A stretch of DNA of 64,000 nucleotides from Hyalella azteca. Taxonomy: Eukaryota > Arthropoda > Malacostraca > Amphipoda > Hyalellidae. This document shows, piece after piece, positions 1-11,269 of this stretch (positions within the stretch are counted from its first letter, which is position 1; the number at the start of each line of letters is the position of its first letter). The notes under the pieces were generated by a model. It had not been told where the DNA came from. It worked only from the letters and a program-made list of their open reading frames with translations, and ran no database searches. The stretch is from contig NW_025942305.1 in the NCBI RefSeq assembly GCF_000764305.2, forward strand, positions 62,001 to 126,000, in the 5' to 3' direction. A program made the translations under genes and the position numbers.

Positions 1-2306
1 TTCACAGCAAAGTTCACTGAATATTCACGGATGAGCGTCGGTAGGTTGAGTTGGCTTGGGGCGCGGCAAGATCCAAGATGGCGGCGTGCGCGTCGGCAAG
101 ATCCAAGATGGCGGCGCCCGAGTTGGCGGGAAAGGCGGCTTGAGACGCCGATAGAGGTGATGGCCGAGACAGTTGAAGTTGCTGACAGCGATGGCCTTAG
201 ATTCGGGAGATTGCGCGTGATCTTGATTTTATGCGTTGCAGGAAACAGATTATGTGGAGATGGGAGATGTTGACGACTCAAAGTCAGGAGGCAAATAGAA
301 CGAGAGGCTATAAAAGAACCAGTGAGCAAGGGGCTCGAGATGTTGCCATCGACTGAGCTGCTTTCTCCGAGACTCTCGTGATGATGTTATGATTATCTAA
401 TATGATTTAAAATGTACGACTTTAATGTGTATTGTAAGTGTTAATATTAATGTTAGTATAAGAAACATAAAAATTAGTTATATTATGTTAGTATGAAAAA
501 TATAAGAATTAGTGATATGTTATGCATAATATTAGTGCTATGTAGCGAGATCCGCTACACCCGGCCGCCGGCCGCAGGCGGCGGGCCGGCGGGTAGCGGC
601 AGTGATGATCTAACCTCCGGAGGAATATGTTGTGAGCGACGTTTAGGTCCAGCAAAGTTGTAGGATCCGACCGGCCAAATGCTTACTTGATGTTCGTGAA
701 CCATGTATTTTTTGCACTGTATAGTTTCAATGCTGCGGGTCTGTATTTAACGTAGGTAGATCTCTAGGTTTTTCTATCATTTTCGGTCTAACAATTAAGT
801 TCTTACGCGCTAGTAAGGAGATCTACCTCGAAATGTCAAGATCGTTCTTCGAACTTTCTGAGTGTGCAGCTGCAGCTGACTGGTAGTTATAACTTCTTGG
901 ACGTAGCTTTGAGCGGGAATGTTCACTCAATACATCCGTGTGGAGTGAGTCAACTTGGCACTACTTTTACTACTTGGCACTACGTGTACGGTGTCCCTAG
1001 CGGTGTTTTGATAAGCCGGCCTCTGGGCGGTAATGAGCTTCAGTCTCAGCAGGAGTATGGGCTATCGAGTGTTGTAGTGCGCCTGGGCTATAACTTGTGA
1101 CGCTAACCAACATTTATTTTCTACAACTCTTGTGTTCATTTCTGGCGTGAATGGGACTTTATAATGTTCCTCGTCAGGTGAAACCTACTCATGCCGATGG
1201 GCTACTTAGCGCAAGTCGTTCTGAAATCGAGAAAAGGAGAACTGTCGGCACTCTGCAACGGTTGAAGAGAATACGTTACGTTAATTAAGTTGACGAATGG
1301 AATTAGGCCCACGTGTGACGTTCGCTATTAAATTTCGAAAGACAGTTACGGTCGTCTTGCAGCTCGTGCTTCGAAGTTCGATCTGGCGCCATTTCTGTTT
1401 GACTAAACGAGTTGAATGTAGTGATCCTGTAGGAATCTACTCTAATCAGGCGAGATATTAATGAGATGCAGACTGGGATGCTTAGACTTCTGGTAATCTC
1501 AGTCTGTCAGCCTCTTCCAAAGTATTGTTCTCGCAGTTAGTAACATAATAACATTCATTGCGCGTGAACTGCTGCCGCTGGACAGACGAGTTCAAAATGC
1601 ATCCCATGGTTGAGTGAGTTTTCATAAGATTGTTTCCTGCTTCAATGTTGTAATTTTATTTATTGACTGAACGGCGATTGCTTTAATTTAGTCAGGTTGC
1701 GTCCGTAGCGTCTTAGACCTTACTCGGAGTATTTGCGTATGTTTCTCGTATGAAATTGGTTATGGCAACAATCGTACAGAGAAGGTTGCAATGAAACACT
1801 GGAACATTTAATATTAAATTAGGAAATTGAAGTTCACATCCTACGTAAATAAAAATCTCTAGTACAGGAAAAGGGTTCGGTTAACATTACTCATATATCC
1901 TATTTTTACCAGAAACGATGATCATTTTCTGGTCCGTTGACTAGAACGACTGGCATAAACGACCGTACTTATCGCACACGTTTGCGGCTGTGTTGTGCAG
2001 CGGTACGTACCGCAGCCGTAGCGTGCATCTACGCTGCCCACTGTCGTTCTTTCTCTATAGTTGTCGTGTCTGGCTGATATAGATGTCTAACGGTCAGTCT
2101 GGCGGTAGGTTTTTTATAGCGACCGTACTTCAAAACACTGGTGTAGTGACGATAGTCTGCCTCGTCGATGTTACGCCAAGCTCATTGTCGTGCTTCCGCT
2201 TACCGATGATAATTGTTGCTCAGTGCTCGAAATCTTTAATCTTACGATTGCCGGTGTTATAATTGTTGGACGTCGCTTGGCCTCTCGCGCCGTAGCACGG
2301 CTATAA

Positions 2307-2968
2307 AGCCCCTTTCACACAGGGCAGTAGATACTGCGCGCGTCAAAAAGCCGCGGCAGTATTTACTGCGCAATCTTTCACACGAGGCGCTTTTTACTGC
2401 TGGGATCTATCAGTCTTGCAGTGCTTTATGCACCATCAGTCTTTCTCTATGTTTATGTAACAATATTTCTTTATGAAAATATATCTCTATGTTAGAATGA
2501 TGTAAATACATCTCTATGGAAATACCTATATATTTTATGGAAAATATTTCTTTTATAAAATATATCTCTGTCACTTTAAAGAAATATATAGTTAACAATG
2601 TATATCTTTATGTTTATGTAACAATATTTATGTACCGATATTTATGTTACAATATCAGTCTATAATCTATCAGTCTAGCAGTGCTGTTATTATGCACCTA
2701 AAATACGGCCCCCACTGTCTGCTGGGATCTGGCGTCAAAAACCGCCCAGTGTGAAAGATTACATTGAAAACCATTGCAAGCTAAACTGTCGCGACAAATC
2801 TACCGCCGCAGTTTTAGCTTGACACACGCTGGCGTCAGGCGTCAAGTTCTACGCCGCAGTAAAAGCAGTCGTGTGTGAACAGCAGTGCACATTTCGTATG
2901 TCCGCTAAGGTTCGGCAGTAAATACTGTCGGACGCTGGCAGTATTTACTGCCCTGTGTGAAAGGGGCC
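2307..2968. mobile_element. MITE-like DNA transposon with ~23-bp terminal inverted repeats
   Basis: The left end reads GCCCCTTTCACACAGGGCAG and the right end is its reverse complement, CTGCCCTGTGTGAAAGGGGC. Both continue into GTA(G/A)ATACTGC-type sequence. Flanks are TAA on the left and TAT on the right, compatible with a decayed 3-bp T-A target duplication as used by PIF/Harbinger elements. The interior has further CAGTATTTACTGC palindromes and an AT-rich block (2420-2690) with repeated ATATATCTCTATG. No transposase is encoded, so it is non-autonomous. Confidence 0.75.
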
Positions 2969-3181
2969 TATGTCACAAACAAAGCAATGAACGTTGACCG
3001 TACAAATAAGTGAAGTTACGGCCGTTACCCATTGATTTCTGACGTTATTGTATCGGAGTCCTAGTGGTATGAATGTGTAAGTTCCGCGCGGCCGTTATTT
3101 CTGACGAAACCGGCCGAGGCAGCCACCTATGTCTACAAGATAGCTGCAGACCGTACTGGCGTGACGGTCACCTTAATTGAA

Positions 3182-3814
3182 GGCCCGTTTACACTAGTGG
3201 CAACGACATGCGCTTTGAGTCGTTTGCTGCAGTGCCTCACCGCGCACAACCGTTCACACTACTTTTGTACTCGGTAGTGTGAGACCGCGCGCTTTGAACA
3301 CCAGTTGCCACCTAGACGTCAATGAGGATGGAAGTAACCGAATTTGAGCTGTGTGCCATTGTTCTCGGGTGTGTGCGGTCCGTCATTCTTCACACTATGC
3401 CAGTTGTAAACGAGAATTTAGCATAGGCATCATAATTAGAGAACTAGCACATTGAAAAAGATACAGTTTATAAAAAATATAGTCTATTCTTAAATAAAAA
3501 GTTCCAATATTCGTACCGATATATCATCCTTTGAAATCGCTAAACCGTAATGCATAAATTGTAAGGAGTTGCTACAATCACATAAACTAAACACGTCATG
3601 TAAAAATAACTTACATCATTTGCATTTCGATTTTTGTACTCCTTTGACCGAACACTCCCATAGGCATTCCTGTTCTCTGTGTTGCATGAGGCATGGCCCC
3701 TGTCAATCGCTAGCTCGTCAATCGGTCAAGAAGCGCATGCAGAGGCTGCAAAGCGCCTCTGCATGCGCTTTGAGGCACTTGATTCTCGTGTGTTGCCCCT
3801 AGTGTGAACGGGCC
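3182..3814. mobile_element. second MITE-like element, GGCCCGTTYACACTAG termini
   Basis: GGCCCGTTTACACTAG at the left is matched by CTAGTGTGAACGGGCC at the right, with one mismatch over 16 bp, and the subterminal sequence (GTGGCAAC / GTTGCC) continues the pairing. The interior repeats the string GCATGCGCTTTGAG near both ends and carries a perfect 16-bp hairpin (3731-3746 with 3755-3770). No coding capacity is evident. The right end abuts the stop of a decayed ORF on the minus strand. Confidence 0.7.
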
Positions 3815-3815
3815 T

Positions 3816-4609
3816 TTAGTAGAACAACCTTTTGGCGCGAATATTAGGGTCCTTACACAAGCAGACGTCGCGCACACTTGAGCCTACCATGGGACCCAGC
3901 GACTGAGTTCCACAAAAGTCAGCCCAAAAACCATTCTGAAGCATTCCTGAAAACGCTTGTGAATGGGCTTGACGCGAGGATCTTCCACTAGGGGAGGTGG
4001 TAGAGCCACTGGTGCTGAAGGAGGAGCTGGCTGGGCGGCTGGTGCTCCTACGGGCTGAGGGCCAGGGGAGCACCAGCCCTTGTAGAGCCTGTGCAGCTGC
4101 TGCAGCAATGACATTGATGGCATCCTCATAATCCAGGTGAGGCACCATAGCGCAAAAAAGGACATCCTCCGTGAGGAGGGAGGTGTCTGGGGCCGCAAAT
4201 AAGTTGTCATACACGACATCCCCGGCTGCAAAGCTGAGCATCTTCAGGACCTGGCGATCCACCTCTGAGATCCCTGAAAGGAGAGGGTTATTCAGATTGC
4301 TCCCGATGGCCTGCACCCTTTTGATGACGTAAGTTTTATTCTCCTCCGTAATCATTTTGTGCTAGCAGACAATCACCGAAAGCTAACAAGATCATGAGGA
4401 TGCTCGAGCGCTTCCTGGCCTCTGTCCATTCCAATGTCATCCATATAGGCGAGCGTCACATTCTGCTTAGTGTAGAAGAGGTTTCCATTTTGATGCTTCA
4501 CGAACAATTGAGTTACAAAATCTTCTGAAATGGGGTTCATATGGAGGATTGCACTCATTACCTGAGCAATAGTTGGCCCTTGTTGAGAGTTGACCATATT
4601 ATGTGCCAA
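3816..4609 (-). pseudogene. decayed ORF pair of unknown family
   Basis: On the minus strand a 78-codon frame (4609-4373, MAHNMVNSQQGPTIAQV...) is followed after a stop by a 179-codon frame (4355-3816, MITEENKTYVIKRVQAIG...). A third overlapping frame (4231-3884) takes over with a Pro/Ala linker and then VEDPRVKPIHKRFQECFRM. The switch near 4070 suggests a frameshift in what was one reading frame. I do not recognise the protein. Its end lies exactly at the boundary of the MITE ending at 3814, so the element may have truncated it. Confidence 0.3.
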
Positions 4610-4620
4610 GTGCCACTTTG

Positions 4621-4780
4621 ATATGGCAGGTATCCTTGATACGCCTCCTGCAGTTTGGCGTCACTGGGCCGGTCCTGCCTATAATTGCTTAATATTATCC
4701 TCGGCGGCGCAGGTATCCTTGATACGCCTCCTGCAGTTCGGCGTCACTGGGCCGGTCCTGCCTACAATTGCTTAATATTG
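4621..4780. repeat. two-copy tandem duplication (~84 bp)
   Basis: GCAGGTATCCTTGATACGCC through TTGCTTAATATT occurs twice in direct orientation, starting near 4626 and 4710, with only a few differences. It lies just upstream (in minus sense) of the decayed unknown ORF. No function is apparent. Confidence 0.8.
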
Positions 4781-5516
4781 AGAAGTAAAATGTTATTATT
4801 TTTACATTTTACGTACGTATGTGAAGTTTCATGATGATCGCATAATAACTGTAGGAGTTATAGGCTACCTCGGTTTTAGGGTAGCCGGTCCCCTTAATAG
4901 CTCTGTTATATTGAATTATCCGTGCATGGCGATGTTATTAACGCGGCTACTCCCAAACGCTTGGCATTTCTTTCCGGACTCCATGTGCTGAGAGTCGCAG
5001 CCGCGGCTTTCTTTATTTACGCAGGAGCATACAAAAAAATTCATAAGCAAATATCGAAAATTTTGAGAGAAACATACAAAATGCTTCCATGTGAATGCCC
5101 ATATAAGCTAAAAAGCTTCACAGGCGACATTAGCGGTATTACAATCGAAGAACAATGGCATGCTTCTATAACACTAGCCAACATGCTTGTATGACTTTCT
5201 ATCGTAAAACGCTCTCTATGTTAGAGATCTTCGATATCTGTCATCATGGTGTTAAGATTAGGAACATTTTGCAACTGCACGTAGCGGAACTGGCTTGCTG
5301 ATGCATTTCAATACCTTTATTCCATGAATTGGTCCACTAATTGTAGGTTCGAAATAGGTGACAAAACTTTCAATATTGTAATATTCAAAAAATTTTCACG
5401 TTTTTTGCCCACATATATTTTTCTTATATTCAGTGCTTCTAAAATAGAGTTGCAGACCGTACTGGCGGTCTGCAGCTTTCATGTCTTTTCATGTCAGCTT
5501 TCATGTATTTTCAATT

Positions 5517-5690
5517 GACTTTACGTCAACGAACATTTCTTACCAAAACACTACAGTTTTGACTTTACGTCAACGAACATTTCTTCCCAAAACACTACAG
5601 TTTTAACTTTACGTCAACGAACATTTCTTACCAAAACACTACAGTTTCGACTTTACGTCAACGAACATTTCATACCAAACCCCAAGAGAG
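5517..5690. repeat. tandem repeat, 44-bp unit x4
   Basis: The unit begins GACTTTACGTCAACGAACAT and ends in AAAACACTACAGTTTT. Copies start at 5517, 5561, 5605 and 5649 with exact 44-bp spacing; the last is partial. No gene is evident around it (4,780-6,170 is otherwise without recognisable features). Confidence 0.9.
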
Positions 5691-6173
5691 GTGACTTTGT
5701 TCTTCATCTCCGTGACATCTTAGTCGGTGTAGACTAAGCCTATCTCAGCATCTGGGCAATAATTCGCCAGAAGTCTTCGGTCCGTAATTTTCCGTAAACA
5801 GATTGCGTCCGTAATTTTTTATGGCAGTCTTGTACTCTCTTAGGGAGCGCAGCTCAACACCACAAATTTAGCTCATAAACAAGCCCCAGCGCCTACGCCT
5901 ACCCTATAACGCAATAACTAAACTCGGCTCACACCCAAGAAGCTGTAGGTAACGGAGTCATCTCCCCACACCAACTTTAAGCAACACCTACCTCACTCCA
6001 CAGCCTGCTGAATCAAATAGTCAATTGTCAACAGGTCTTACTCCGCAGAATTTTACCCCATACTATCACTTCTTACACACGCCGTAAGCCTTACTGGCCG
6101 CAGACCACGCCGGATCATCGTAAACCTGCTCTGCTATTTGCAGGACTGACGTAATCCCGCCGCACTCCACGCC

Positions 6174-6407
6174 CCACGGGCAGAAGCGCAAACCGCCGTC
6201 CCTATAACGCCATGCTCCGGTTCTCCCTTTCGCAGCCGTAAGGCTTTCTTCAATTGCTGATCAGTTGTGCGCCAGGTTAGGTTAGGTCCCTCCATCACGC
6301 CAGGCGCATTACTGATCGGGCAACGTTCAAAAGCCTTCTGATGGCTGCGAAGGAGGAGAGCCGGGGCATGGCGTTATAGGGACGGCGGTTTACGCTTCTG
6401 CCTGTGG
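6174..6407. repeat. long foldback (inverted repeat), ~105-bp arms
   Basis: The left arm 6174-6273 pairs with the right arm 6303-6407, including CCGCCGTCCCTATAACGCCATG against CATGGCGTTATAGGGACGGCGG, with a few mismatches and small gaps. The 29-bp loop begins with AGGTTAGGTTAGG, which contains the arthropod telomere motif TTAGG twice. It could be a foldback element or an inverted duplication; transcription would give a dsRNA hairpin. Confidence 0.85.
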
Positions 6408-6842
6408 AGAAGAGCGCGATGAAGCAGTGGCTGTGACGTAACGGCGCTGTTATGTCGGGCGCTTATTTTCAAAAGTCGCGAATACTCCAGGCTGTGTTTA
6501 ATAATAAGCACGCAACAGGTTGGCTATTTGCGCACGGCTGTTGCTTCGGCGGCTTGAAGTTATCTGGCTGATTGATTCATTTCCAGGAAAGGAAATGGCA
6601 CCTATGGGCTTTAGGCACTTAATCACACAGGCTAATATGCCCTCTAGCGTGATTACGAACGGAATGGAATAGATATTGAATTATGGGCAAGGGCTTTGTA
6701 GGGGGTCTATACTGCGTCCCCCTAGCACTATATCGAACCCGGTGGAAGTCTAGTAGCTATTTCAAACTATCGTCAGTCATGAAAATATCCGGTCAAATGA
6801 CACGATTTTAGATCTTCTGTGAACAAGGAACGAAAATGAAAA

Positions 6843-6905
6843 GAATCGGCGACAGGCCACATCAGGCCTACACTTCAGCGCCGATATCACTATGTTATGT
6901 TAACG
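6843..6905 (+). repeat. 3' fragment of the tRNA-derived SINE family
   Basis: GAATCGGCGACAGGCC, followed after a short gap by AGCGCCGATATC, resembles the tail region of the SINE copies at 13.2 kb and 50.4 kb (GAATCGGTGACAGGCC...GCTGAAACCGCTAT). It is a short, diverged piece lacking the tRNA-like head. Confidence 0.45.
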
Positions 6906-6944
6906 CATCGATGAACAGCTAAAGAAGCAAAGATTGCAAGAGGC

Positions 6945-7195
6945 CATTTGCGCGTGCTAACCAATCTTGCGAGAGGTTGTTGGTGCGAGACCTATACAAA
7001 CTACTCTTGAGAGAGACCGTTCTCGACAGACTCACTAACTGCTCGCGAAAGAGGCTATTTGCGCGAGACCCATTAACCACTCTTGAAAGAGGTTATTTGC
7101 GCGTGACCTATTAACCACTCTTGAAAGAGGCCGTTTAAGCGAGACCCATTAACCACTCTTAAAAGAGACTTACTAAACACTTTTACAACTACAAG
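6945..7195. repeat. imperfect tandem repeat, ~40-bp unit
   Basis: About six diverged copies of a unit containing ATTAACCACTCTTGAAAGAG, GC-GCGAGACC and (CC)ATTTGCGCG. No ORF is supported in this stretch. Confidence 0.7.
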
Positions 7196-7737
7196 AGACC
7201 GCTTCTGCGTGTACCAATCCTACCTATGCCATCTGCGTGTGTTGGCTAAAGGCTAAACTAACCCCACAGTTGGGAAGAAGACCCCAAGGAAATTGACGCA
7301 GTCGTGTATGATACTAAGAGCTCTGTAATACGGTGCCTAGGGACATGGCTGAGGACATAAGACATCTGTGTACCTAAGGCACTCGTCGAAAGGGAACGAT
7401 GTCGAGTTCGTGAAGTCGACGGAATACATTAAGGCTTTTCTCTTTATTTCTTGCAAGTCTGCGACGTAATTTTGTGGGTGTAGTTACTTGCTTTTTAATA
7501 TAACAGTGTCTGGCAGCGGACTCTACAAAAGCATTTCAGCGGTCAGCATTTCATCTCTTATTTGCGGGCAATGCGCTCTTTCTTTCGGCCGTAATATCGG
7601 CCTCCGAGTCGGGAGTTACCGATGGGGTCGGGAATTACATTTTTTAGGTTCAAAGAAATTGTTCACGTTGCATACAAAGAAATGTGCACTCAAAGTTAAT
7701 TTTGTTTGAATTGCTGGCTAGTGTGCTACACTAGGTA

Positions 7738-8450
7738 CATGGGAGAGAGTCAGTTGCGTTGGAAGAGTAAGCACGTGTTTAAACAGCGTTCCTTGAATTC
7801 CGGTTAATTTTTCATTGAAAGATCTCGCTTCAACCTAAAGTCATTAAATCTTCAGTGTGATTCTTCATACATTTCAACTCATTTTCTTTAGAAAACCCAA
7901 CTGGCTTTCTCCCGCACAGGTTTGCCAGTCCTTTTTTTTCATTTTTTTCACTTTATTATCTTATTTATTACTTTTCGCTTTCTTCTGTTGTTGATGTTGT
8001 TGCTTTGGTTGTTTAAACTTATATATCAATTGGGGTTTCGTCTTCTTTGTTTAATTAAACGCCGTCCCTGTGCGTAGTCTGCTATGGCAGATACGGCAGG
8101 GCTGGCCCTATCTGAAACCCCGATCACCTCGAATGAGGAGGTCTTAGATTTTGCTGATCTTTCTGCAAATGAAGAACTCTGTGCCTTGAAGTCTTGAACA
8201 TGACCTCAGTCATTGAGCCGTCAATTGAAAGCGAAAAATTCCCTGAAGGGTCGGGGGGCAGAAAACGTGCCCTCGAATGTGTTGCCTCTGTCAGCAGTGA
8301 TGAAGACAATGAAGAATTCAACCTACCAAAAAAGCTTGCATCTGAAATCAATAATGAAGCCTATGCTTATGAAAGTGATCTTAAAGCGTCTCACGTTGAT
8401 TTGGGGACAAATAATGACACTTATTTGCTCTCGGTATAGAACCCTGTATG
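7738..8450 (+). pseudogene. non-LTR retrotransposon 5' UTR and start of ORF1 (copy 1)
   Basis: AGTCAGTTGCGTT and CTGGCTTTCTCCCNCANAGGTTTGCCAGTCC are shared with the second copy at 13.73-13.90 kb, marking a common 5' UTR. An ATG at 8084 opens MADTAGLALSETPITSNEEV, which stops at 8197. An overlapping frame (8194-8439) continues with an acidic, Ser-rich stretch and a nuclear-signal-like GGRKRALE, so the ORF1 N-terminus is frameshifted. Confidence 0.6.
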
Positions 8451-8889
8451 AATAACAGATAATCTCATGTTACACAAATATAAGTACATAGAAAAAGATT
8501 ATAATCATTATAAATTAGTTCATCTATTTAACAGAGTAATTACTATGTGATTACAGAGGCAAGACTTGGTACTTACTCTAATAAGAGGTTCCGGTGAAAT
8601 GAATCTAAATACTAAAAGTTGGAATTAAGTTAACTACGGCTGTTGTATTCACCGAGGTGACGTTCATAAATAAAGAAAATCTTCTTACAATTTAAATCTA
8701 ATTCTAAATTTCTAAATATTTTATTACATTAATTCAAAATCCTGAATGAGACCGCTACAATCTTATGCCACTATTGACTCCTCGAGGTAAGGGGGCCTCT
8801 AGGAAGAAAAGAAATTTCCACCTCGTGAACATGAAGTAAACGACCAAGAATTTGTCAGCCCCAGCCGCCGCAAGCGTGTTTCCCCTGTT

Positions 8890-9516
8890 ATGAATGCCAC
8901 ACTGATCAGTCAAGGGAAGGGTAATACAATACTAATCAAACCATTTGGACCTAATGCAGAATCTTTCCTAAAAAATCCAGTCAAATTAGCTAAATGCATT
9001 AGAGAGTCTGCATATGGCAAATTCCCAAATATGAAAGTGTGCACCAATCCAAGAAGGAATCTGATGGCCACTAAGTTTGAAAACATCTCTGCTGCAGACC
9101 TGAAAGCTCTCCTACAAGTCACAAGAATTGGTAACTGGACTGTGAAATGCTCACAGCCTGGAACTGACAAATCAGTTATTGGAGTCATTGGCCCAATTCA
9201 TTTATCCGTAGACATTACAGAACTGCAAGAGTCAGCACAATCAGGGTCTACCAAAATTTTGCAGATGGCGCGTCTGCCACGCATTGATCAAGGAATTCGT
9301 AAGGAGTCTGTTGCGGTGAAAGTGACGTTCGAAGGCCTGAAGCTTCCAGAAGCAGTTTATATTGACTTTCTGCGTTTTCCAGTAAGACCTTTTGTCTTTT
9401 CTCCATTAAGATGCTACAAGTGTCAACAGCCGGGACATGTAGCTAGTGGATGCACGGATGAGAGGAGATGTCTCCTCTGTGCTGGGCCCCACAATAGAGC
9501 TGAATGCCCTAATATA
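8890..9516 (+). pseudogene. non-LTR retrotransposon ORF1 (Gag-like) with CCHC zinc knuckles
   Basis: The frame encodes an RRM/Gag-like nucleic-acid-binding region and ends with CYKCQQPGHVASGC and CLLCAGPHNRAEC, two CCHC knuckles spaced as in ORF1 of I/Jockey-type elements. Upstream, 8450-8760 is AT-rich sequence that interrupts ORF1. Directly after AECPNI the frame runs into the TIR element at 9515, so the residues after the knuckles are foreign. ORF1 coats the RNA intermediate. Confidence 0.8.
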
Positions 9517-10270
9517 GGTATGTGCACAAACGACGTACAAACCACAACAAACCAAGCAAAATGGCGGACCAGCAGTTTTCGTTAGCGCGCGCGGAAGACA
9601 TTTAGTTCTGCAAGTCCTGTCCGACCAAAACCATTATTCAACCGGCTTATGCTTGGAAACGAACAAAAAAAACTTTAATTATGACGACGCCATCTCATTT
9701 TTCGAGAAATCAGCATAGTTTACTTAATTAGAGGGCATTCACAAAGGGTGCCATTTTGTGCTGAAAATAAAATGTGATATCGTATTACAAAATTTACCAA
9801 AATGTTATCAGAGCAAGCTAAGAGTTCTTTGAACATGCTTGTAACATGTCAGAAGCTCTGCCTATCGTCAAATAGTGATGGTGAGGTCTGATAAAAAGAC
9901 GATTTTTGGTTTGAGATCTGACCTGTGAATGACATCCGAAATGGCATTCGTGATGCAGTACTATAGTACCGCATCACAAACGAGACATAAGATGAGACAT
10001 AGGAGGTATAGGACGAGACATAAGACGAGACATGAGACAAGACTTGAGACAAGCATGAGATGAGGCATGAGACGAGACGTGAGATGAGATGCGAGGCAAG
10101 ACATGAGACAAGTATGAGACGAGACGTTAGATGAGACATGAGATGAGATGAGGCACGAGACAAGACATGAGACGAGGCATGAGACAAGACATGAGACGAG
10201 ACGAGACATGAGACGATACAAGATATGAGATGAGACGAGACATGAAATGAGACGAGACATGAAATGAGAC
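9515..10270 (+). mobile_element. truncated copy of the TAGGTATGTGCAC TIR element
   Basis: From TAGGTATGTGCACAAACGAC onward this matches the full element at 15546 nearly base for base for about 440 bp (for example AATGGCGGACCAGCA and TTAGCGCGCGCGGAAGACAT), then enters the same GAGACATGAGACAAG satellite. It lacks the right terminus and joins directly to a retrotransposon 3' tail at 10,271. The insertion is inside retrotransposon ORF1. Confidence 0.8.
10000..10270. repeat. purine-rich satellite, GAGACATGAGACAAGACATGA type
   Basis: Short imperfect units built from GAGACATGAGAC(G/A)AG, almost free of T-runs, with strong A/G strand asymmetry. It is the shorter of two arrays; the other is at 16,010-16,640 in the full-length element. 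Confidence 0.9.
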
Positions 10271-10340
10271 ATTGTGCTCAGGCTGGGAGGTGTGCTACCG
10301 GCATACCCGAAGCCTACAAATCAATTATAAAAAAAAGTGT
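10271..10340 (+). mobile_element. non-LTR retrotransposon 3' end with poly(A), copy 1
   Basis: GCTCAGGCTGGGAGGTGTGC through GAAGCCTACAAATCAATTAT and an A8 run. The same terminal sequence appears at 18,521-18,580 and in diverged form at 12,027-12,091, in each case ending in TTATAAAAAAAA. These mark three 3' ends of one retrotransposon family. Confidence 0.85.
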
Positions 10341-11179
10341 GAGATGCGAGCCTGTGTGGTGTGTAGTGTTTTCTTCAGACTTCAGTTCTCTGTACTGTAC
10401 TGTTTATAGTGGCTACTGAATCGTGATGTCATTTTTGTGTGCAGGCAAATGCGGCACACATTCCTCCTGGTCTCCTGGAATCATCATGCTCCAATCCCAC
10501 TTGTTAGCGCGAAAGGCACCTTTCCTATATCCTAGTGACGCCTGACAAGCCACAGATTTTTTTAGAATTAGTTCATTTTTAATTTCCTCAGCTAGATCTC
10601 AAGAATCAATACTAATTACTTGTGTAATGTGTATGCAGTAGCAGCAGTTACTGTCTTGGTGATGGTATCTAATCATCTATCAATAATTTATGTCTATGAT
10701 ACTGTACTGGTAAATTCTTGACCTAGCATTGGTGTCCAATGGGAAATTGGGAATTGAAATTGCCATATTCAACTTTCAACATCAACTGAATTGAAATTGT
10801 TGTCTTCATCTAGATTAGAAGACCTTCCTTGGAATAAAATGGTCGCCACCACCACCACCAGCACCAAGCAAGCAGAATTGTCAAATTTTCTATTAACTTC
10901 ACTTTTCATACAATACCAAAAGGCTTTCAAAGACCTGAAAGTTTGTTCATTCCACCTGTGTCCTGTAGCCCTGTACTCCTGTAGTATACTGTCAGTCTGT
11001 CAATCAGGGTTGGCGATTTTTTTTATTTTTTTTTAAATAAAAAAAAATCAAAAATCAATTATTATTTTTATTTTTTCATGATTTTTTTTATTTATTTGAT
11101 TTTTTTGATTTTCAGCTTTTTTGTCTTTTTTGAGGTGTTATTTTTTATGTTGCAATTAGCGTCCTAACAATAACAGTAT
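10341..11179. other. degraded mobile-element sequence, no intact gene
   Basis: A stretch at 10,548-10,610 (CAGATTTTTTTAGAATTAGTTCATTTTTAATT, split by a few changes) also occurs at 14,938-14,995 inside the other retrotransposon copy, so both RNase H regions share this insertion. 11,010-11,130 is a T/A-rich low-complexity run. No coding feature is supported. Confidence 0.4.
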
Positions 11180-11269
11180 ATGGATCATGATGGATGGCTA
11201 AAAAGGGCACTTATTGCCTTCAATAATGGCCAACAGGCCAAGGTGGTGTTTACCATTTTGGGATTTTTG

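Noticed and set aside
310..320. TATAAAAG with downstream GC-rich inverted repeat (540-600), considered as promoter or LTR
   Set aside because: No matching second LTR, no gene downstream and no primer-binding site or polypurine tract was found.
864..1100. 78-codon plus-strand frame (MQLQLTGSYNFLDVAL...)
   Set aside because: No recognisable motif, no supported splice context, and length expected by chance.
9849..10272. Minus-strand ORFs of Ser/His/Leu repeats (SHVSSHLMSRL...), also at 15,902-16,668
   Set aside because: They are translations of the GAGACATGAGACAAG satellite and occur in several frames at once.
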